Part shown: piece after piece, positions 22,501 to 41,267 of the stretch
Position numbering within the stretch: position 1 is the stretch's first letter
Layout: every line of letters starts with the position of its first letter
NCBI GenBank assembly: GCA_037074765.1
Contig: JBAMDO010000572.1
Location: 1-64,000 of the forward strand
Length of the DNA: 64,000 nucleotides
Reading direction: 5' to 3'
From: Mansonella perstans
Taxonomy: Eukaryota > Nematoda > Chromadorea > Rhabditida > Onchocercidae
Position numbers and translations under genes: made by a program
The notes under the pieces: model-generated
What the model saw: only the letters and a program-made list of their open reading frames with translations
What the model was told of the DNA's origin: nothing
The model's database searches: none

Positions 22501-25500
22501 GAAGAATAAATCAAAAGATAATAAATGATATGACAGCACCAACTTGAAATTTTGCAATCGATTCAGAAAATGAAGATTTCTTAAAAAATTTTTCTTCAGT
22601 TTGAATATTTTTGTTATTTAACATTCTCGTTGATCGTTCGTAAGTTTCGGCCTATAATTATAACTTATTACTATTAGTTTGAATGTTTTAATTCATACTC
22701 CACTGCTTGGTGAAAGATGTATTCCTTGTCAAATGAAATAGCCAAGATTTTTTGCAAATGTTCAACTTGAATTCAAACAACATTATATTTGAAGCTAATT
22801 TACAAGTTCAAAAAATCTATAATCATGTTATAATTTCACTTAGCTAAGTAAATTCTGATTCTTCGAAATGATTTTTCAAAAAAAACTAAAAAAAAAAATT
22901 TTGAAATTAAGCAAGAAATTAACCTGTTTGTCAAGCTCAGCAGTTTGTTTTTCACTAAGAAAATGCGGCGCCATATTCCGGATAAACCATGGTTCTTTTG
23001 CCATCAATCGCTTTAGAATTTCATTGCGCTTCACTGGATCTCCACATGCTAAAGCATGCTGATATTCCTTCTGAAAAGCGCCAGTAATGAAACTTTTCCT
23101 AAAACTAATATTCCAGTGTTTTTAGATAAACTGAAACGAAAAGTTCAAATGATGATAATAAATGTTGCTAGATGTTACACTGATAAGAAATGTCTTTTTT
23201 TAATCATTGAAATTTTTTAATAAATTTTGAAAATCATGATAAAATTATTTATATTGCCTGCATTCGAATCATCAAATGATAAAGCCATTCTTCAAATTTG
23301 ATTTGTATAACACTGAGAAGCATTGAAACAATTGAAAGACCGATGATTACCAGCCAAAACATCAATATCAACATATGCGGATGATCTGGCACAACATCAC
23401 CTGATGTAAGAAGTATGAATCATTTAAAGCATTAGAAAACTTCATGACTGATTAAAAAGGAATGATAGTGAAAAACTAAGTTAGTAAGAAATGATAAGAG
23501 AATCAATGATTAATATGTGAAATGATCTAACCGAGGCCAATCGTAGATAGCGAAATGAAGAAAAAATAAAGGGAAGTGAAATAGGACCAGCGCGTTTCCC
23601 AGAGGCAAAATAGACCCGCACAAATACATATCCAACCAACGCAAATAAATAATGCAAGCCAAACAGGTATTGTCCTGAAATGAACCCATTAAATAGCAAA
23701 AAAGCGTGGAAAATAAATGAAAGATAGGAATCAATAGTAGTTGTCGTAGGAAATGATTTCTAATCAATAGCAATATAATCGGTAAGTTAAAAGGATTAAA
23801 TGAGATTGTCGAGAGAATTTTATTTACAGTTGTTTGAGTAGATTTTCAGCGGAAGTCAAATCAAAATCTTGCAAGAAGGATCTGATAATTCCTGGTATTT
23901 ATTTCTGGTATTAATTTTCTGGTATTATAATTAGTTCTGAATTGACATGAAATATCAGCGTTACTCAAACCTGCTCTCAACTCTCTCATCTTCCACTGCT
24001 TCAGCCGTTTCTGAGGGTAGACTATTTAGTAGCTGCTCACTCTGCTTCACATTACCTTCCTCAACATCCGCCAGTCGTCTTGAAATTCCAAGAATTTTTT
24101 TAAATTAAAACAATTTGAACTCGATTTTATTAAAAATCAACTTGAAAGATGTCATTTTAATCTGACATTAAAATGTCAAACCTAGACTTAGCAGAAATTT
24201 GAAACTATACTTGCGAAGTATCTAAGGCACTTACTGCATATACTCCCACTTCCTAGTTCCTGATTTTTGTCGTTGTTTCGCTATCGCAATGCGTTTCTGT
24301 CTCGTATAATTTTTGATACACTCTCGATATCTGGCAACGAAATTTCTTGGTAAACAAATATTTTTCTTTAGTTTATACCAAAACTATATTCAGCATTATT
24401 GAATCATAATGTCTTAATGTTTGTCAAAATTGGGCAATTTAATAAGGCTAATTAGACTGTTCAAACTCACATTAAAATTATTCAAATAAAATTTCTAAGT
24501 TTTTTATTTTATCCATTTTTACATAATTTAATGATTTAACAATAAGCAAAATTCTCTGCTTCCGAGAATTACTTGTCCCTTGCAAAACAAACAACAAATG
24601 TTGTTTTGAAAGTTATCATTTTTCTGTAAAAGCATGAAAAATATCAATTAAAAAATCTAGAAATCATTTGCTGCCTTTTTCCTATCAGATAATCATAAAA
24701 GCAATCATTAAAAATTTATAACTTTGCAGTAATTTCATTTGCAAGATGCAATGCTAACCAACTGTTATTCGCTGCTCGTAAGTAACCTATACTTCAATTC
24801 ACATAAATTTAAGATAAACAGACTTGCAAAACTAGCAGAAAAATTAGTTGGATGCTCAATTAACGCATTAAAAAAATTGATTCGTTTGTTTGATTGAAAA
24901 ATTGATTGATTCAAACATTCGGACGATATTACCTCATCCAGACATTGCCTGCAGAAGTGGTAAGCGTTTTACCGAAATGACTTAGTATAGCCAACACAAG
25001 GGGTATACCAAAAATTGCATATACAATACTTAATGCTTTTCCACCTGTTGTTCGTGGTGCTATATTACCGTAGCCTGAAATGTGAAAAGTAATGAAACTA
25101 TGCAGAGCCAATTACTGATTACTGATGCAGTATTGCCGGACTAACCGATAGTGGTGAAAATGGTGCCAACATAGAAGAGAGCTCCCCACATATCCCATTC
25201 TAAGCCTTCTGGCATTTTTAATTTTGTTAATTGACTTTCATACCACAACAAGATTTTTCTGAAAAAAAAAAGAAACTGCTTATTACGCGATAGATTTACA
25301 TTGCATCAATATAGAAATCATCTATGATCCATGGCAGAATGCATGATTCTCTTATATCATTTTGTTTTAATCAAGCGTTATGATTCCATGCAACGAAGTA
25401 ACGCCTTCATATCATTTAATTAACGAAAATCTCCAATAACTTTGAGAAGTAGATGATACAGAGAATATGGAAGGGATAAAGTTAGATCAATAAAAACAAA

Positions 25501-28500
25501 ACTGATTACTTTGAATTAATCAAATTTGTAAACGTATCCGAATTTTTACTACGGAAAACTCGTCTCAACCGTTGAAATGTATCGTTCCTCAAATCATCTA
25601 GTATGATTTTTTCTTTCCTGAAGGATCGAGATTCTAAATATCGCTGAATTTTTGCAAGTCTAATATTTGGTGCTGCGATAATCAACACTACTTGATTGAA
25701 ACTTTTTTCTTTCTTCCAAATTTTCATTAAAATAAAAAAATATATACAAATTTACACAAATTATTTCACTCATTTTTTTTAATTGATGCTTAAAATCGAC
25801 TAATTTTCAATGAGTGATTCTTTTTTTGCTATATACAAGATCAAAATAACGATGGATATCCCCCTTGGAAAGACGAACCTGATAAGTTCCTGTTCATGCG
25901 CTCTTTCCACCCAACAGAACAATGTTGCGCCAATTAACGAATACATTGTTAATACAATAAATGGTGTTATGTGTTGCAATTTATATTTGTCGTAATAAAA
26001 TTTCACCTGAAAATCAACATTTCTGACAAAATATTATGGTACTGGAAAAGGTCTCTTTCTAGCGCTGAACAATGCAGTGATTTGAAAATACATGTAAATG
26101 CAATTTATGAAACTCAAATGCTAATCCATGGCAAAATGCATAAAAATAGCCGAATGCAGTAAAACAATTTTCAATATTCAGTTATTTCTTCAATTTCAAT
26201 CAAATATCTAACGTTCCAAGAAAAAAAAAGCAATATTTCGAGAAGATAAAATGTCGTTCCCAAAATTCACAATTTTGATTTCTTTGAAAACTTTAAAGCT
26301 ATTTAATTTTCCCTGTTTTCAGTCATAATCAAAGTTTGATCCACTGCTCATTTTATCACTAACTGTGATTAAAGGTTGAAATAACAACCTGCCCAAGAAA
26401 ATCTTTTGGCTTCTGCTTTCGTAAGTGTATCTTTTCCTCCTCCGATTGATTGAAAACCTGAAAATTCAGTCTTCCATTGCTATGCTGGACTATCTTAACA
26501 TCGAACTGCTTTATGAATCAGTTAATTTTTAGATACAAATTGTTGAGAGTACGATTTGATGAATTCACTCTTGAATCATGCAAAAGTTCTGATCAAATCA
26601 GTGGAACAGTTTGATAAAGGATTATATAAATATCTGGATAAACGCCGAAGTTCATATTGAACTACTTTTGAAACCTATGAAAGTGAATCACTGTGTCAGT
26701 TTTATCCTCTTTTCCACTATCAAACATCAATACATAACTGGCAGATTTAAAAAAGGAAGCAATTTCGCGCAGTTTTAAGTCATGGCAAATTAGAAAAATG
26801 AAACTGACCGAACTTTTTTTTCAAACTTTTAAATTTATCAATCAAAAAATGCTGGAATGAAGGAAGTCAGCATCACTATTTGAGTTTCGCTTTCCTATAT
26901 ATATATATATATTTGATATTAGGAAGCGATAATTAATGTGATCATTTTTCAGCTTTGTAGTAATGCTGATTTCTTCCTAGATCAATTCGAAAATGGTATC
27001 AAAGGTTAGTTGCAAAATTTGGCGGAAAGACACAAATGAAATTTCAAATACGTATGTGGAACTTTTTTTTTCAGACCCATGTATGGAACTTCTTCTAAGT
27101 GCTAATAGAGGTCACATAATAAATTTTTTTCGAAACTGGATATTTTTGATTGTCAAACGTTGTCGCAGCAAACAGTGATGACTATGTATCGCAATAGGTT
27201 TTAACATTAATAGTTATTTCCGAAAATTTAAACCAAGCCAAAAAATTCAAATTTGTTGAACATAAATTTTAAAACTAAGAAAAACCGAAATTAATTAGTA
27301 AAAAAAAAAATTAGAAAAAAAAACCGAAAAAAAAACCCTCGTTCAAATGACTTTAAAAATTGAAGTCTTTTGTTAAAAATTAATTTAAAAAAAGGTAAAC
27401 AAAAGTATCACATTAATCCTTAATAATGTGATTTCTGATCATCTAACTTTCATTGTATTTTTTCAACTTATGAGTATCAAATATTTCTCACATTGATTGA
27501 GCAAGTAGAGATTGCCAGTCCTAATTATCTAATTTCAAAAAATTAAATTTTTTTAGAAAAACAGTTTAGTCTATAACAGCTGTAGTTTCAGCAGATTTCC
27601 AGTTCTTGACTCTCAAAAAACACACTTCCGGATTTCCTCACAAGTACCAATCGTTCCACCAGTGACAATTAACTGTGCCATTTTCTTTTTTTTTTTTTAA
27701 CAGCAATGAATTATTTTCCAAAAAAATATTTGTGCTTCGATTTTATATATAGTTTATGTCAGCTGTTTCTGATTATTTCTGATTTTCTCAATCTATTGTC
27801 GTTCATTTACGGTGCATTTTAGAAATGCCTAGCATTGGCCGTCATGTTATAATAGAAATGTGAGTGAAATTTTTCCTAATCTGGTAGTTCCTTTTGTAGT
27901 TCCTGTAGTTTCTGTTTAGCCGGAAATAATTAATATTAGTTCTTCAGAAAACTTCTGCATGTTTTTCAAAATTTTCCCAGCTGTTATTTTTCACATTGCG
28001 AAAATCTTTTCCCAGCATGAAATTTATCAATTTCCATCAGAACAAGTGAAAAACTGAAATTTTTGAAAAAAACAAAAATAAAAACAACCTCATCCTGGAA
28101 ATAATAGCTATGAACTTTACAGTCAAACAAATGAGCATACAGATGTTTATAATATTTATGCGGCCTAATGGTGTTGAAAATATTAGAAAGAAGTTGAAGT
28201 GATGAATCACTGATATTATTGTCTTTTCAGATAGAAATTTTCAAAATAAATATTCTTTTTGGATATTTGTTAATGATATGTAAATGTTTCATAAATGTTT
28301 TCTGCTCAATTAATATGTTTAATACATTCCACAACTGACCTGATTATCAGTTTCGACAAAATTACTCCCAGTATCGTCCAATAGTTGAGGGGTAATTGAC
28401 GATGAATGTGAAAAGTTCGATGGATACCTGCAACATCAATCGTGTTGAAAATGATTATGGAATATTACTGTACCATAACTGATTTGTATATCACACAATT

Positions 28501-29873
28501 ATTGGATGAAACTAACCCAATGTAATGTACTGTACACAAATCATAATCCAATCACAAGAGTTGCGAGAGTTGGGAGAATGACATTACGGAAGCATTCAAA
28601 TGATTCATTTTCAAATATCAGAAATCTCAAAAATGGACACTTTACAAACTTCAGAAAGGCTGACATAAGGAAAAAATTTTTAAAGTTGAAAATGCAAAGG
28701 TTTAGAAATTTGCGAAATCTTTCAAACACAGAATCCAGATCAATGAAAAGAAAAACTGACAAAGATATGAAGAAGATGCTTTCTGAATGCTGATAGCAGT
28801 GGTAATTTAAAGATTTTCAAATAAAGAACTCGTCATGTTAAAACTCAAGACCATAAGGAAAATCACGGATGACATATAGCTTCAAGATTCGATTTATTCT
28901 ATCAAACCATAATATAAGGTGTTAAACGCAAAAATCTATATAAGAAAAAGATTTCTTAATTTATGTATTATTTAATAATTCAGTTTCAATAATTTAAAAG
29001 AAAAAGAATATCCCTTTTTTGTAATTTAAAAATGCACCAAAAGATAAGAGATTTGCCGATGAAAAGCAACAACGATTATATGAACAAATGTGCGAATGAT
29101 TTGTATGTAATGGATTGATGTGCTTTTGTGTAATCGCAGGAAAGTAACTGAAACATAAATTATGCTTTCGCTACTGAACGCTTGTACTTTTTCAATAAAG
29201 GAGTATTTTTTTGCTATTATATTATTTTGTCTCGGAGGGATCTTTGGGAAAGTGAGAATTTCTGAAGAAACTATCAAATGAAAGAAACTCAGCCTTTTGA
29301 CAATTAAGTTTAGACTTTAAATGGTAATAGGGAAAAAGAGGCTATAATTAGATTTTCACCTTTGAGTGTCTCTTTTAGTTAGAATTTCTTCGAATCAAAA
29401 GTAAGCTCTTTTTGTTAAATTGGGGAAGAAGTGAATAAACGACGAATGCGTTTTGTCAGAAATATTAGAACTGTACTTTAGGACAACATATGTGTTTAGG
29501 AATGTATAACTGAAATAAGATTGAGAAAATGACATTTACATTTCGTTAGAACATCCTAGAACATGTTAAATCAAATGGGTTACAGCACTTATGCTAACGA
29601 AAGGGTAGTTCTGAAAACGACTTCATAAATGATAAATGATGGATTGGATGTCAACAGAAAATATGATATGACTGCACTTGTCGGTCATGTCACTGTTGCA
29701 ATATTATACACTGTCATCGTGAAATATTCCTTTTTGAAATATAAAGGATTGTTTTTCTCAAAGTCTGACCAAGCATTGTCATATCGGCTAATCATTTCAT
29801 CGCTAATATCCATTAAGGGTGACGAAGGACGACATTTTTGATGCAGTGATTCGGCCCGCACAAACACCGCCAT
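19574..29873 (-). CDS. Two-pore-domain (K2P/TWK) potassium channel with long cytoplasmic tail
   Basis: Twenty-two exons join in phase to about 932 residues: 29873-29710, 28427-28340, one at about 26450-26380, one at about 26008-25880, 25659-25510, 25258-25146, 25074-24933, 24330-24235, 24078-23971, 23674-23532, 23400-23258, 23070-22924, 22651-22544, 22451-22366, 22063-21932, 21757-21613, 21471-21319, 21243-21067, 20706-20497, 20317-20184, 19932-19816, 19619-19574. M1 is PFIVLTMYSLIGATLFCWVE (about 121-140). Pore 1 has TTIGYGN (about 235-241), M2 is ALSIVYAIFGIPLVLAIL, M3 is PVWLALFICVGWICICAGLF, pore 2 has STIGLGD (about 396-402) and M4 follows at once. These set K+ leak conductance at the plasma membrane. 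The M1-P1 loop carries an extra charged segment. The last 480 residues are hydrophilic and Ser/Thr/Glu-rich, an unusually long tail for K2P channels, likely regulatory. The intron after 23258 begins with GC. The 20706 acceptor and the first exon are the weakest calls. Confidence 0.9.
28506..28793 (+). other. Open frame of 95 codons inside a channel intron, antisense
   Basis: This Lys/Arg/Asn-rich frame lies opposite the first large intron of the channel gene. It begins with an ATG and has repeated NIRNLKN / RNLRNLSN-like words. The opposite strand is open over the same span as well (28541-28762), which is typical of a compositional artefact. No family recognised. Confidence 0.15.
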
Positions 29874-32800
29874 TGTTAATCAGTTAAAACTGAAAAATTA
29901 TTTCACTTGCTACGTGTGATGATATATTTTATTTTTTTGAATTTTTACTAATTTTAGCACTATTATTTATTCAGGACAACCATTCAGATATTGTGGCCGT
30001 AGGCTTAAGTAATTTGCGAAATTTCAAAACTATTGGAAGAACTTTTTCTTCAGTAAAAAGATTAAAAATAAGTTACCAAAAATGAACCTATTTGTTAATA
30101 CTGCACCAATTAATAAAAGATTTCTACGATAACAATCAGATTTGATAAACAATACTTTATAATTCTTGCGGCATAAGATTGAAGCTTTCCTAGAAATTCT
30201 TTCATATTCAGCCAAAACTAATTTAAATACGATAAGAAATGTTTGTAATGATAACCTTTATTTAAATGTACTACACTTTAAATTTGAATTTGGTAGCACG
30301 TTGGTCACGTTACTTTTGAATTTCTTGAAAATGCATTGTGCAAAGCGTTTAATAATACTAATTATCTTTTCATCCTTCCTAAAAATAATATTTTCAAATG
30401 TGAAATAAAGAGACGAAAATTAAATAGTTCAAATTTTTTCGAAGATATGAAATGAAGAGATATGTAAGAGAAATAATCATCGAAACATGAAGCAGTCCCA
30501 AAAAACTGAAGTTGAAGATAGATGGAAGCAAGCTGCCCGCTTGTTGAAGATTTGAAACAATTTATAAGCATTTAACAATGATTGATTCATCCTGAAATAG
30601 AAGTGGTTCAGTTAGAACTTTTTCTTCTAACTTTTTAGCAATCAAGAAAATGAAAATTCTTGATTTTAAGATGAATTACAAAATCAATGAGTACTAAGCA
30701 TTTTTGCTTACTTTTCTCTTGATCTCTTACTAATTGGACTTATAATTGAATCGTCCTTGTTAATTAATAATAAATTCTTAATGATACTAGATAATAATTC
30801 ACAAGTGAAAGGAAATTAAGTAGAAAAAAAAAATGAAACTCGGAAGATAACATCAATGCGTGAAGTTGGAAACAACAAACTACTAAAAGATTGTTTAGTT
30901 GATAGAATAATTTACTGCTGGATAATGAGATCATCTTTCTTTTTCTTCATTCATCTCTGCATTCTTTTTTGCAGCAAACAAAATTTAATGAAATTCTCAA
31001 GACTGGCAACATGTTTATGTAACTTTTCATTTAGAACTCTTAATTTATTTTTCTTTTAGAACTCTTTTCATCAAAAGTGTGTATGGCTATATTGTAATGG
31101 CTAAGGTGTAACAAGAACTGCCTTACTGGAAGTAGAGTGAGTGTATTATTGAAAGTTTCAAATAGGAAGAAATTATATGATTGTCTGTTAAATGAGGAGA
31201 AGTTCGATGTATTGGTTAGATTTAAGCCATTTCTCTTCAGAAGGTGTTAAACGGATGTTAAGAGTGCAGTCAAGCAAATCCACCACACTGAATAATTTCA
31301 TAAACAAATCAGATGAATTGATTAAATTAATCGAAGAATGACTAAGATATTTATTGTCTTTCACAATAATCATACAGTACATGATTCGAAATATTGAGTA
31401 TTTTAAATTCTACCAATTTTGATTCGAAGACTCTAATAGAATTACTTTAAGCTTTGAATATCGCTTCGAACTTTGCTGTAGGATTGTTAGTAAAGCAAAA
31501 CAAGTGATAACCATCCATTCAACACAATGATGCTTTCGCAGTGTTTAAGAAGCGTAGAAAAGCCATTTAACAGCTGACCAACCATTTAATATAGGACAAG
31601 CTGATTAGCACTAAAAGACTGATTTGACGTTGAACATCGCTTCTTTACACAAAATCCTAATTCACGTCCTTTTATTAGGCCAGTAAAGCTTTGTTAGTCA
31701 TTTACTTTACTAAAATAATATTGAAAAGTTGGCACAGAAATACTTACTCTGATACCAAAATCTCAGAAATGTCAAAACACTCTAGAAGTACAACGGATCC
31801 CTACCATTCCAAATTATTGATGTATTTCTGGACATATATCTGATGGCCAATGTCGAAATATTATAAGGAACTTTTACATACTTTATAACAGCAATTTCAC
31901 AGAATGAGTAATCAAAAGATATAAAGCAATCGAAAGTTGGTTAAAATATCATATCTTCTACTTGTCATTAAAAAATTGAAATTATAACGAAATCCAGAAA
32001 CAAGTTGCTTCTTTAGCATTACCTATTAACTTTGTTACATAAATGCTTCGCCAAAATCTAAAATTCTTTCTTGAGAATTTTCAACGAATTAAGTAGTTTA
32101 CTTTTTGGTAAAGAACATACTACATATAACAGTAGATGGCATTAATTCTTGAACATATAACAGTAGATGGCATTAACCGTAAGATTAAAACAAAACAGCT
32201 AGAAAAACGTAATACATGAAAAAATGAAGTAATAGCAAATTATTGCTATACTTTATGTTTGCGTCCAATGCTATCATTTAAATTCTCGCATAGTTTAAAC
32301 TGCTAAAATTTCTAAAAAAAGAAGACATTATATACAAAAAATAGAACATCTTGATTTTCAGATCACGAAAGTACTCTGTTGTAGTTGGAGCTGTTAAAGC
32401 AACCCTAGTCTTGAGCCGGGAGACTCATTAATCTGATCATACTAAAACAGCTTGAGCTTTTTCACCTCATTTATATCTATTACATTTGAAGTGATTATCT
32501 CATGATATAGGTCATTACCTCCAAGAATCCTTTTCCCAATTCTGGCAAACACAAAAAACCCTTTATAAGCATTTGCTATATTATTAATAAGATATGACTT
32601 ATATCTTATTCTTGCACTTTCATCCATCACGTAACAATGACCGTAACAATTACAATTATATAAAATTAAAACGACAAAAAGATGAAAATATCATTTATTA
32701 AAAAAGCAAGAAAACAAAGCCTTCGGAACATCAAAAATTCCACTGACTAGCAAAAAATAGAAAAATTCGCTGCTGCAAACCTCTTCTTGAGATTAAATGT

Positions 32801-32951
32801 TTTTTTTTTTTTCAATAAAACAATTGTCGGAAGCTCAGCTATTTTCCTAAACTTTAGTTTTGAAGTTATGAGTGATTTTCATCTTTCTGTATTGGAATCG
32901 AAATCAAAGCATACTTTACACTTGCTAGCATTAGGATGACAGCATTGCTAC
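29874..32951. other. Intergenic region upstream of the channel gene
   Basis: 3.1 kb that should include the channel's promoter and the 3' UTR of the unknown minus-strand gene. I see no further exons; several 60-80-codon frames on both strands lack motifs. A 27-bp direct duplication (aacagtagatggcatt) sits at about 32128-32176. An SL-type acceptor for the channel start was not clear. Confidence 0.45.
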
Positions 32952-34696
32952 TTAACTAAAGCTTGTGCTATCGCTGCTGCCGAACAATGTACTCATACTG
33001 TAGTAACGAGTATCATTGAATGATGGTACAGCTTCTTTGCTCGATCCAAGCTTTGAATTAGATGTTCGAATGCGGGCAATGTGCTTAGCAATGGCCCCTT
33101 GTTCACGCCTCATCGCTTCATTTTTCAAACTACTAGTATTCATTGAGTCGACGCCATCTCCGGATAAATTTGTAAGAGTTAATTGTTTTAGCTCACGCAC
33201 TTTACTCCTTATAGCACTGCGCGTCATAGTGAACCGGCGCCGATCTTCTAAAAAAATAACATTTTCAAGCATTTTTCACCTATCTTGTACTCATTAAAAA
33301 CAAAAATCGGAGCATTATAATATTTAGAATTCACCAGCATCAACCACAAATTTTTAATTTTTTATAGGCTCTACAATCATAAAAAGCAAAACGTTTACCG
33401 GTGAGAGCAGAACCACAAATTTAATCTATTCTTGACTCTTAGAGTGACTTATGACTTATGACTCTAACTATCCTGATTTCAGATAAAGGATAAAAAGACT
33501 TTCACTGATCAGGGTTTCACAAAAAGTAAAAGTCCAGATGAAACAAAAATTTAAAATTAGAACGAAAAACAACTCACCACTATAGGGTTTGGTGGACAGT
33601 GGAGTGCTGGTCACTAATGAATTACTGCAGAATTGTTCAACAGGACTACTTTCATCAAACTCATTATTAGTTATTCGACGACTCTTTCTATCAAAGTAAT
33701 TATTAATTAGTTGCCGTTTTCTTCGTTTATTGTGTGGATCTTTGCTATTGCTAATATTGATGTTTTCTACAAAATCTTGTAGATTGAAATTTCCTTCCTC
33801 AGGAAAACTTGTATTGGATTTAAAACTCGTCGTAAAAGCAACCGGCACTGATTTTGTATTGCTCATATTCTGCTGCTGCTTCACCAAAAAAGCAAAATCA
33901 ATAGAACTGTCATGATTTTCAACATGATCACCGGCTTCAGATCTCGGAATATACTGAAAATGGTTTTGAAGAGTTTCCTCAAAATCAGAAACAGACGAAA
34001 TACTCATATCATCGACTTGATATTGTTCGCTTAATTGATCCCGCTCATCACTCTTTTCATAATGAAAATCATCCCACGATATATCGCTATTCACATTTGA
34101 TTCACTTTTGCAAGCATTATTATTAGCATCCTTGGCCGGTCTTGGCAGTTTATGTGGATCAGCTAGATAAACGTAAGCGGTCGATACTTCATTTGCATTG
34201 GTAAAGTCCAGTTGTAATACTTCCAACTGGCGATAAATTTCTGAAAAGAAAAAAAGGAAATCTGCATAACTTCAATTTCTGATGAAAATGTGAAATCTTT
34301 CTTTTCTGATTATACTTCTTCAGAAAGTAATTCCAACAATTCAGTAATATTTGCTTATGCAAAAACTTCAGTAATATTATATAAATGTGGAATACGTGAT
34401 AATATAAATGTTATTATAGTGTCAAGTATGGTTGGCACGCAAAATGAATGCACCTAGCAAATATGTAGTTAGCTCTCTTCAAACACTACAATGTTCGTTG
34501 CGAAGCAGGTGAAAATTCTTCACGTAATGTTAGCTATCTCATTTCTAGAGTAAATGATAAATGGATTTGCGTAGTATTTGCACAATTCAGCAATTAAAAA
34601 CTTACCATCAACGTTTCGTAATTCTTTTTTTGAAGGGCCGAAATTGAGAAAAAAACGAATCAATTGAAAGAGACCACGAAAGAAAGTTGGAAACAT
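32952..34696 (-). CDS. Unrecognised hydrophilic protein, about 349 residues
   Basis: Three exons join in phase: 34770-34606 (first in-frame ATG at 34696), 34240-33578 (221 codons) and 33247-32952 (98 codons, TAA). The first exon is preceded by a good acceptor (ctggtttcag) that could be an SL trans-splice site or the end of an unseen upstream intron. Residues about 1-20 (MFPTFFRGLFQLIRFFLNFG) are hydrophobic and basic. The middle is acidic and Ser/Asn-rich, with a basic patch KRRKRQ near 200 that could be a nuclear localisation signal. The C-terminal exon starts EDRRRFTMTRSAIRSKVREL and is basic, ending in a Ser-rich tail. I recognise no domain. It may be nematode-specific. It lies 0.8 kb downstream of the ArgRS gene on the same strand. 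Confidence 0.65.
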
Positions 34697-34856
34697 TTTC
34701 ACAGTAGTTTCTTCTCTGTTCAACAATATTTCTCGAAAAAAGTTGAACGTTGAAGAATGCGATATATTGCCTGAAACCAGCAAACATACTGTCCGTTTAG
34801 TATTTGCTTTTAATTCTCATCTGTAGTAATAAAAAGGGATAACAATAAGTTAACAT

Positions 34857-34948
34857 TGATTAACTTTGACCCTTTGCCCATTGGCTAACTTTGACCCTTT
34901 GATTCTATTGATTAACTTTGACCCTTTGTCCATTGATTAACTTTGAGG
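34857..34948. repeat. Short tandem repeat, unit taactttgaccctttg plus spacer
   Basis: Four occurrences of taactttga, three followed by ccctttg, at irregular 20-35-bp spacing. Confidence 0.85.
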
Positions 34949-35293
34949 ATATAAATAAATAAAGTGCAAAAGATGCTTTAACGATATAAAAGAGGTCAAG
35001 AGACAAGGTCAAAACCCAATACAGAAAATGATGCTTATCGGATTTTGGAATAATTTTTTCAAAAAAAGTAGCTTCCCGCTATTGCTTGTAAACTTCAAGC
35101 ATACATAGGCTGGGAGATTATGTGATTACGTGATCCGTGATCTGAGAGATTATGTGGTTACGTGTGATCAGGGTAATGTTTTTGATAGTGAGAAGCTAGC
35201 GAGAGGAAAAATGAACACGAATTTCGAGGCCTCGAAATTGACCCTTCTTTTTTTGTGTACTGATTCATCGGATACATCCCACAGCAGTTTATA

Positions 35294-35380
35294 TGTGACC
35301 TCTTCTTGTCTTCTGTGACCTTTCCGTCTCTTGTGACCTCTTCTTGTCTTCTGTGACCTTCCCGTCTCTTGTGACCTCTG
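35294..35380. repeat. 38-bp tandem repeat, 2.3 copies
   Basis: Units starting tgtgacctcttcttgtcttc at 35294 and 35332, with a third partial unit at 35370. The strand is strongly C/T-biased. Confidence 0.9.
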
Positions 35381-35789
35381 TTTTCAATCTTTAGTCTCAA
35401 GAATAGATGTGAGAGTTCAATCTACCATACGTTAATGAAGTCGTCGAGACAACAAAATCATGCTTGAAAAGGCAGTGTGCTAGAGACATATGTTAGAGAT
35501 GCGTGATTCTTTAAGAGATGCCAAACATGACTTTCATTAAAGTTTCAATCTCTATATGAATTAAGGCATCAGCATACTGAATTAATTTACGTCCTACCTT
35601 TGCTTAACATAAAATTCTCTGTTAGGATTTGTGCAATTCCATGGATGATTGTTTATTTATTTATAAAACATGATGTTTACTAAGAATCATCAAACAAGCA
35701 TAACAGTTCTCGGGGAACTTTATTAACAAACCATAACAGATCATTAACAGCACTTTTTTCACGCAAGTGAAAATATTTTTTCCATCAAT

Positions 35790-41267
<5,478 letters not shown>

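Larger units (their letters stand above)
34697..35789. other. Spacer with two tandem repeats, downstream of ArgRS
   Basis: About 1.1 kb between the ArgRS stop and the next minus-strand gene. It includes a taactttgaccctttg array (about 34857-34948, four degenerate units) and a 38-bp Pu/Py-biased repeat (35294-35380). No convincing upstream exon for the unknown gene was found. Confidence 0.55.

Noticed and set aside
23481..23773. Two other long minus frames over the channel's M3/pore-2 exon
   Set aside because: Only the third frame gives the pore motif STIGLG and correct splice phases.
33016..33297. 93-codon plus frame
   Set aside because: Antisense shadow of the last exon of the minus-strand unknown gene.
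34606..34783. Alternative reading of the first exon starting MFAGFRQYIAFF
   Set aside because: That frame ends in TGA before the donor and does not phase with the following 221-codon exon.
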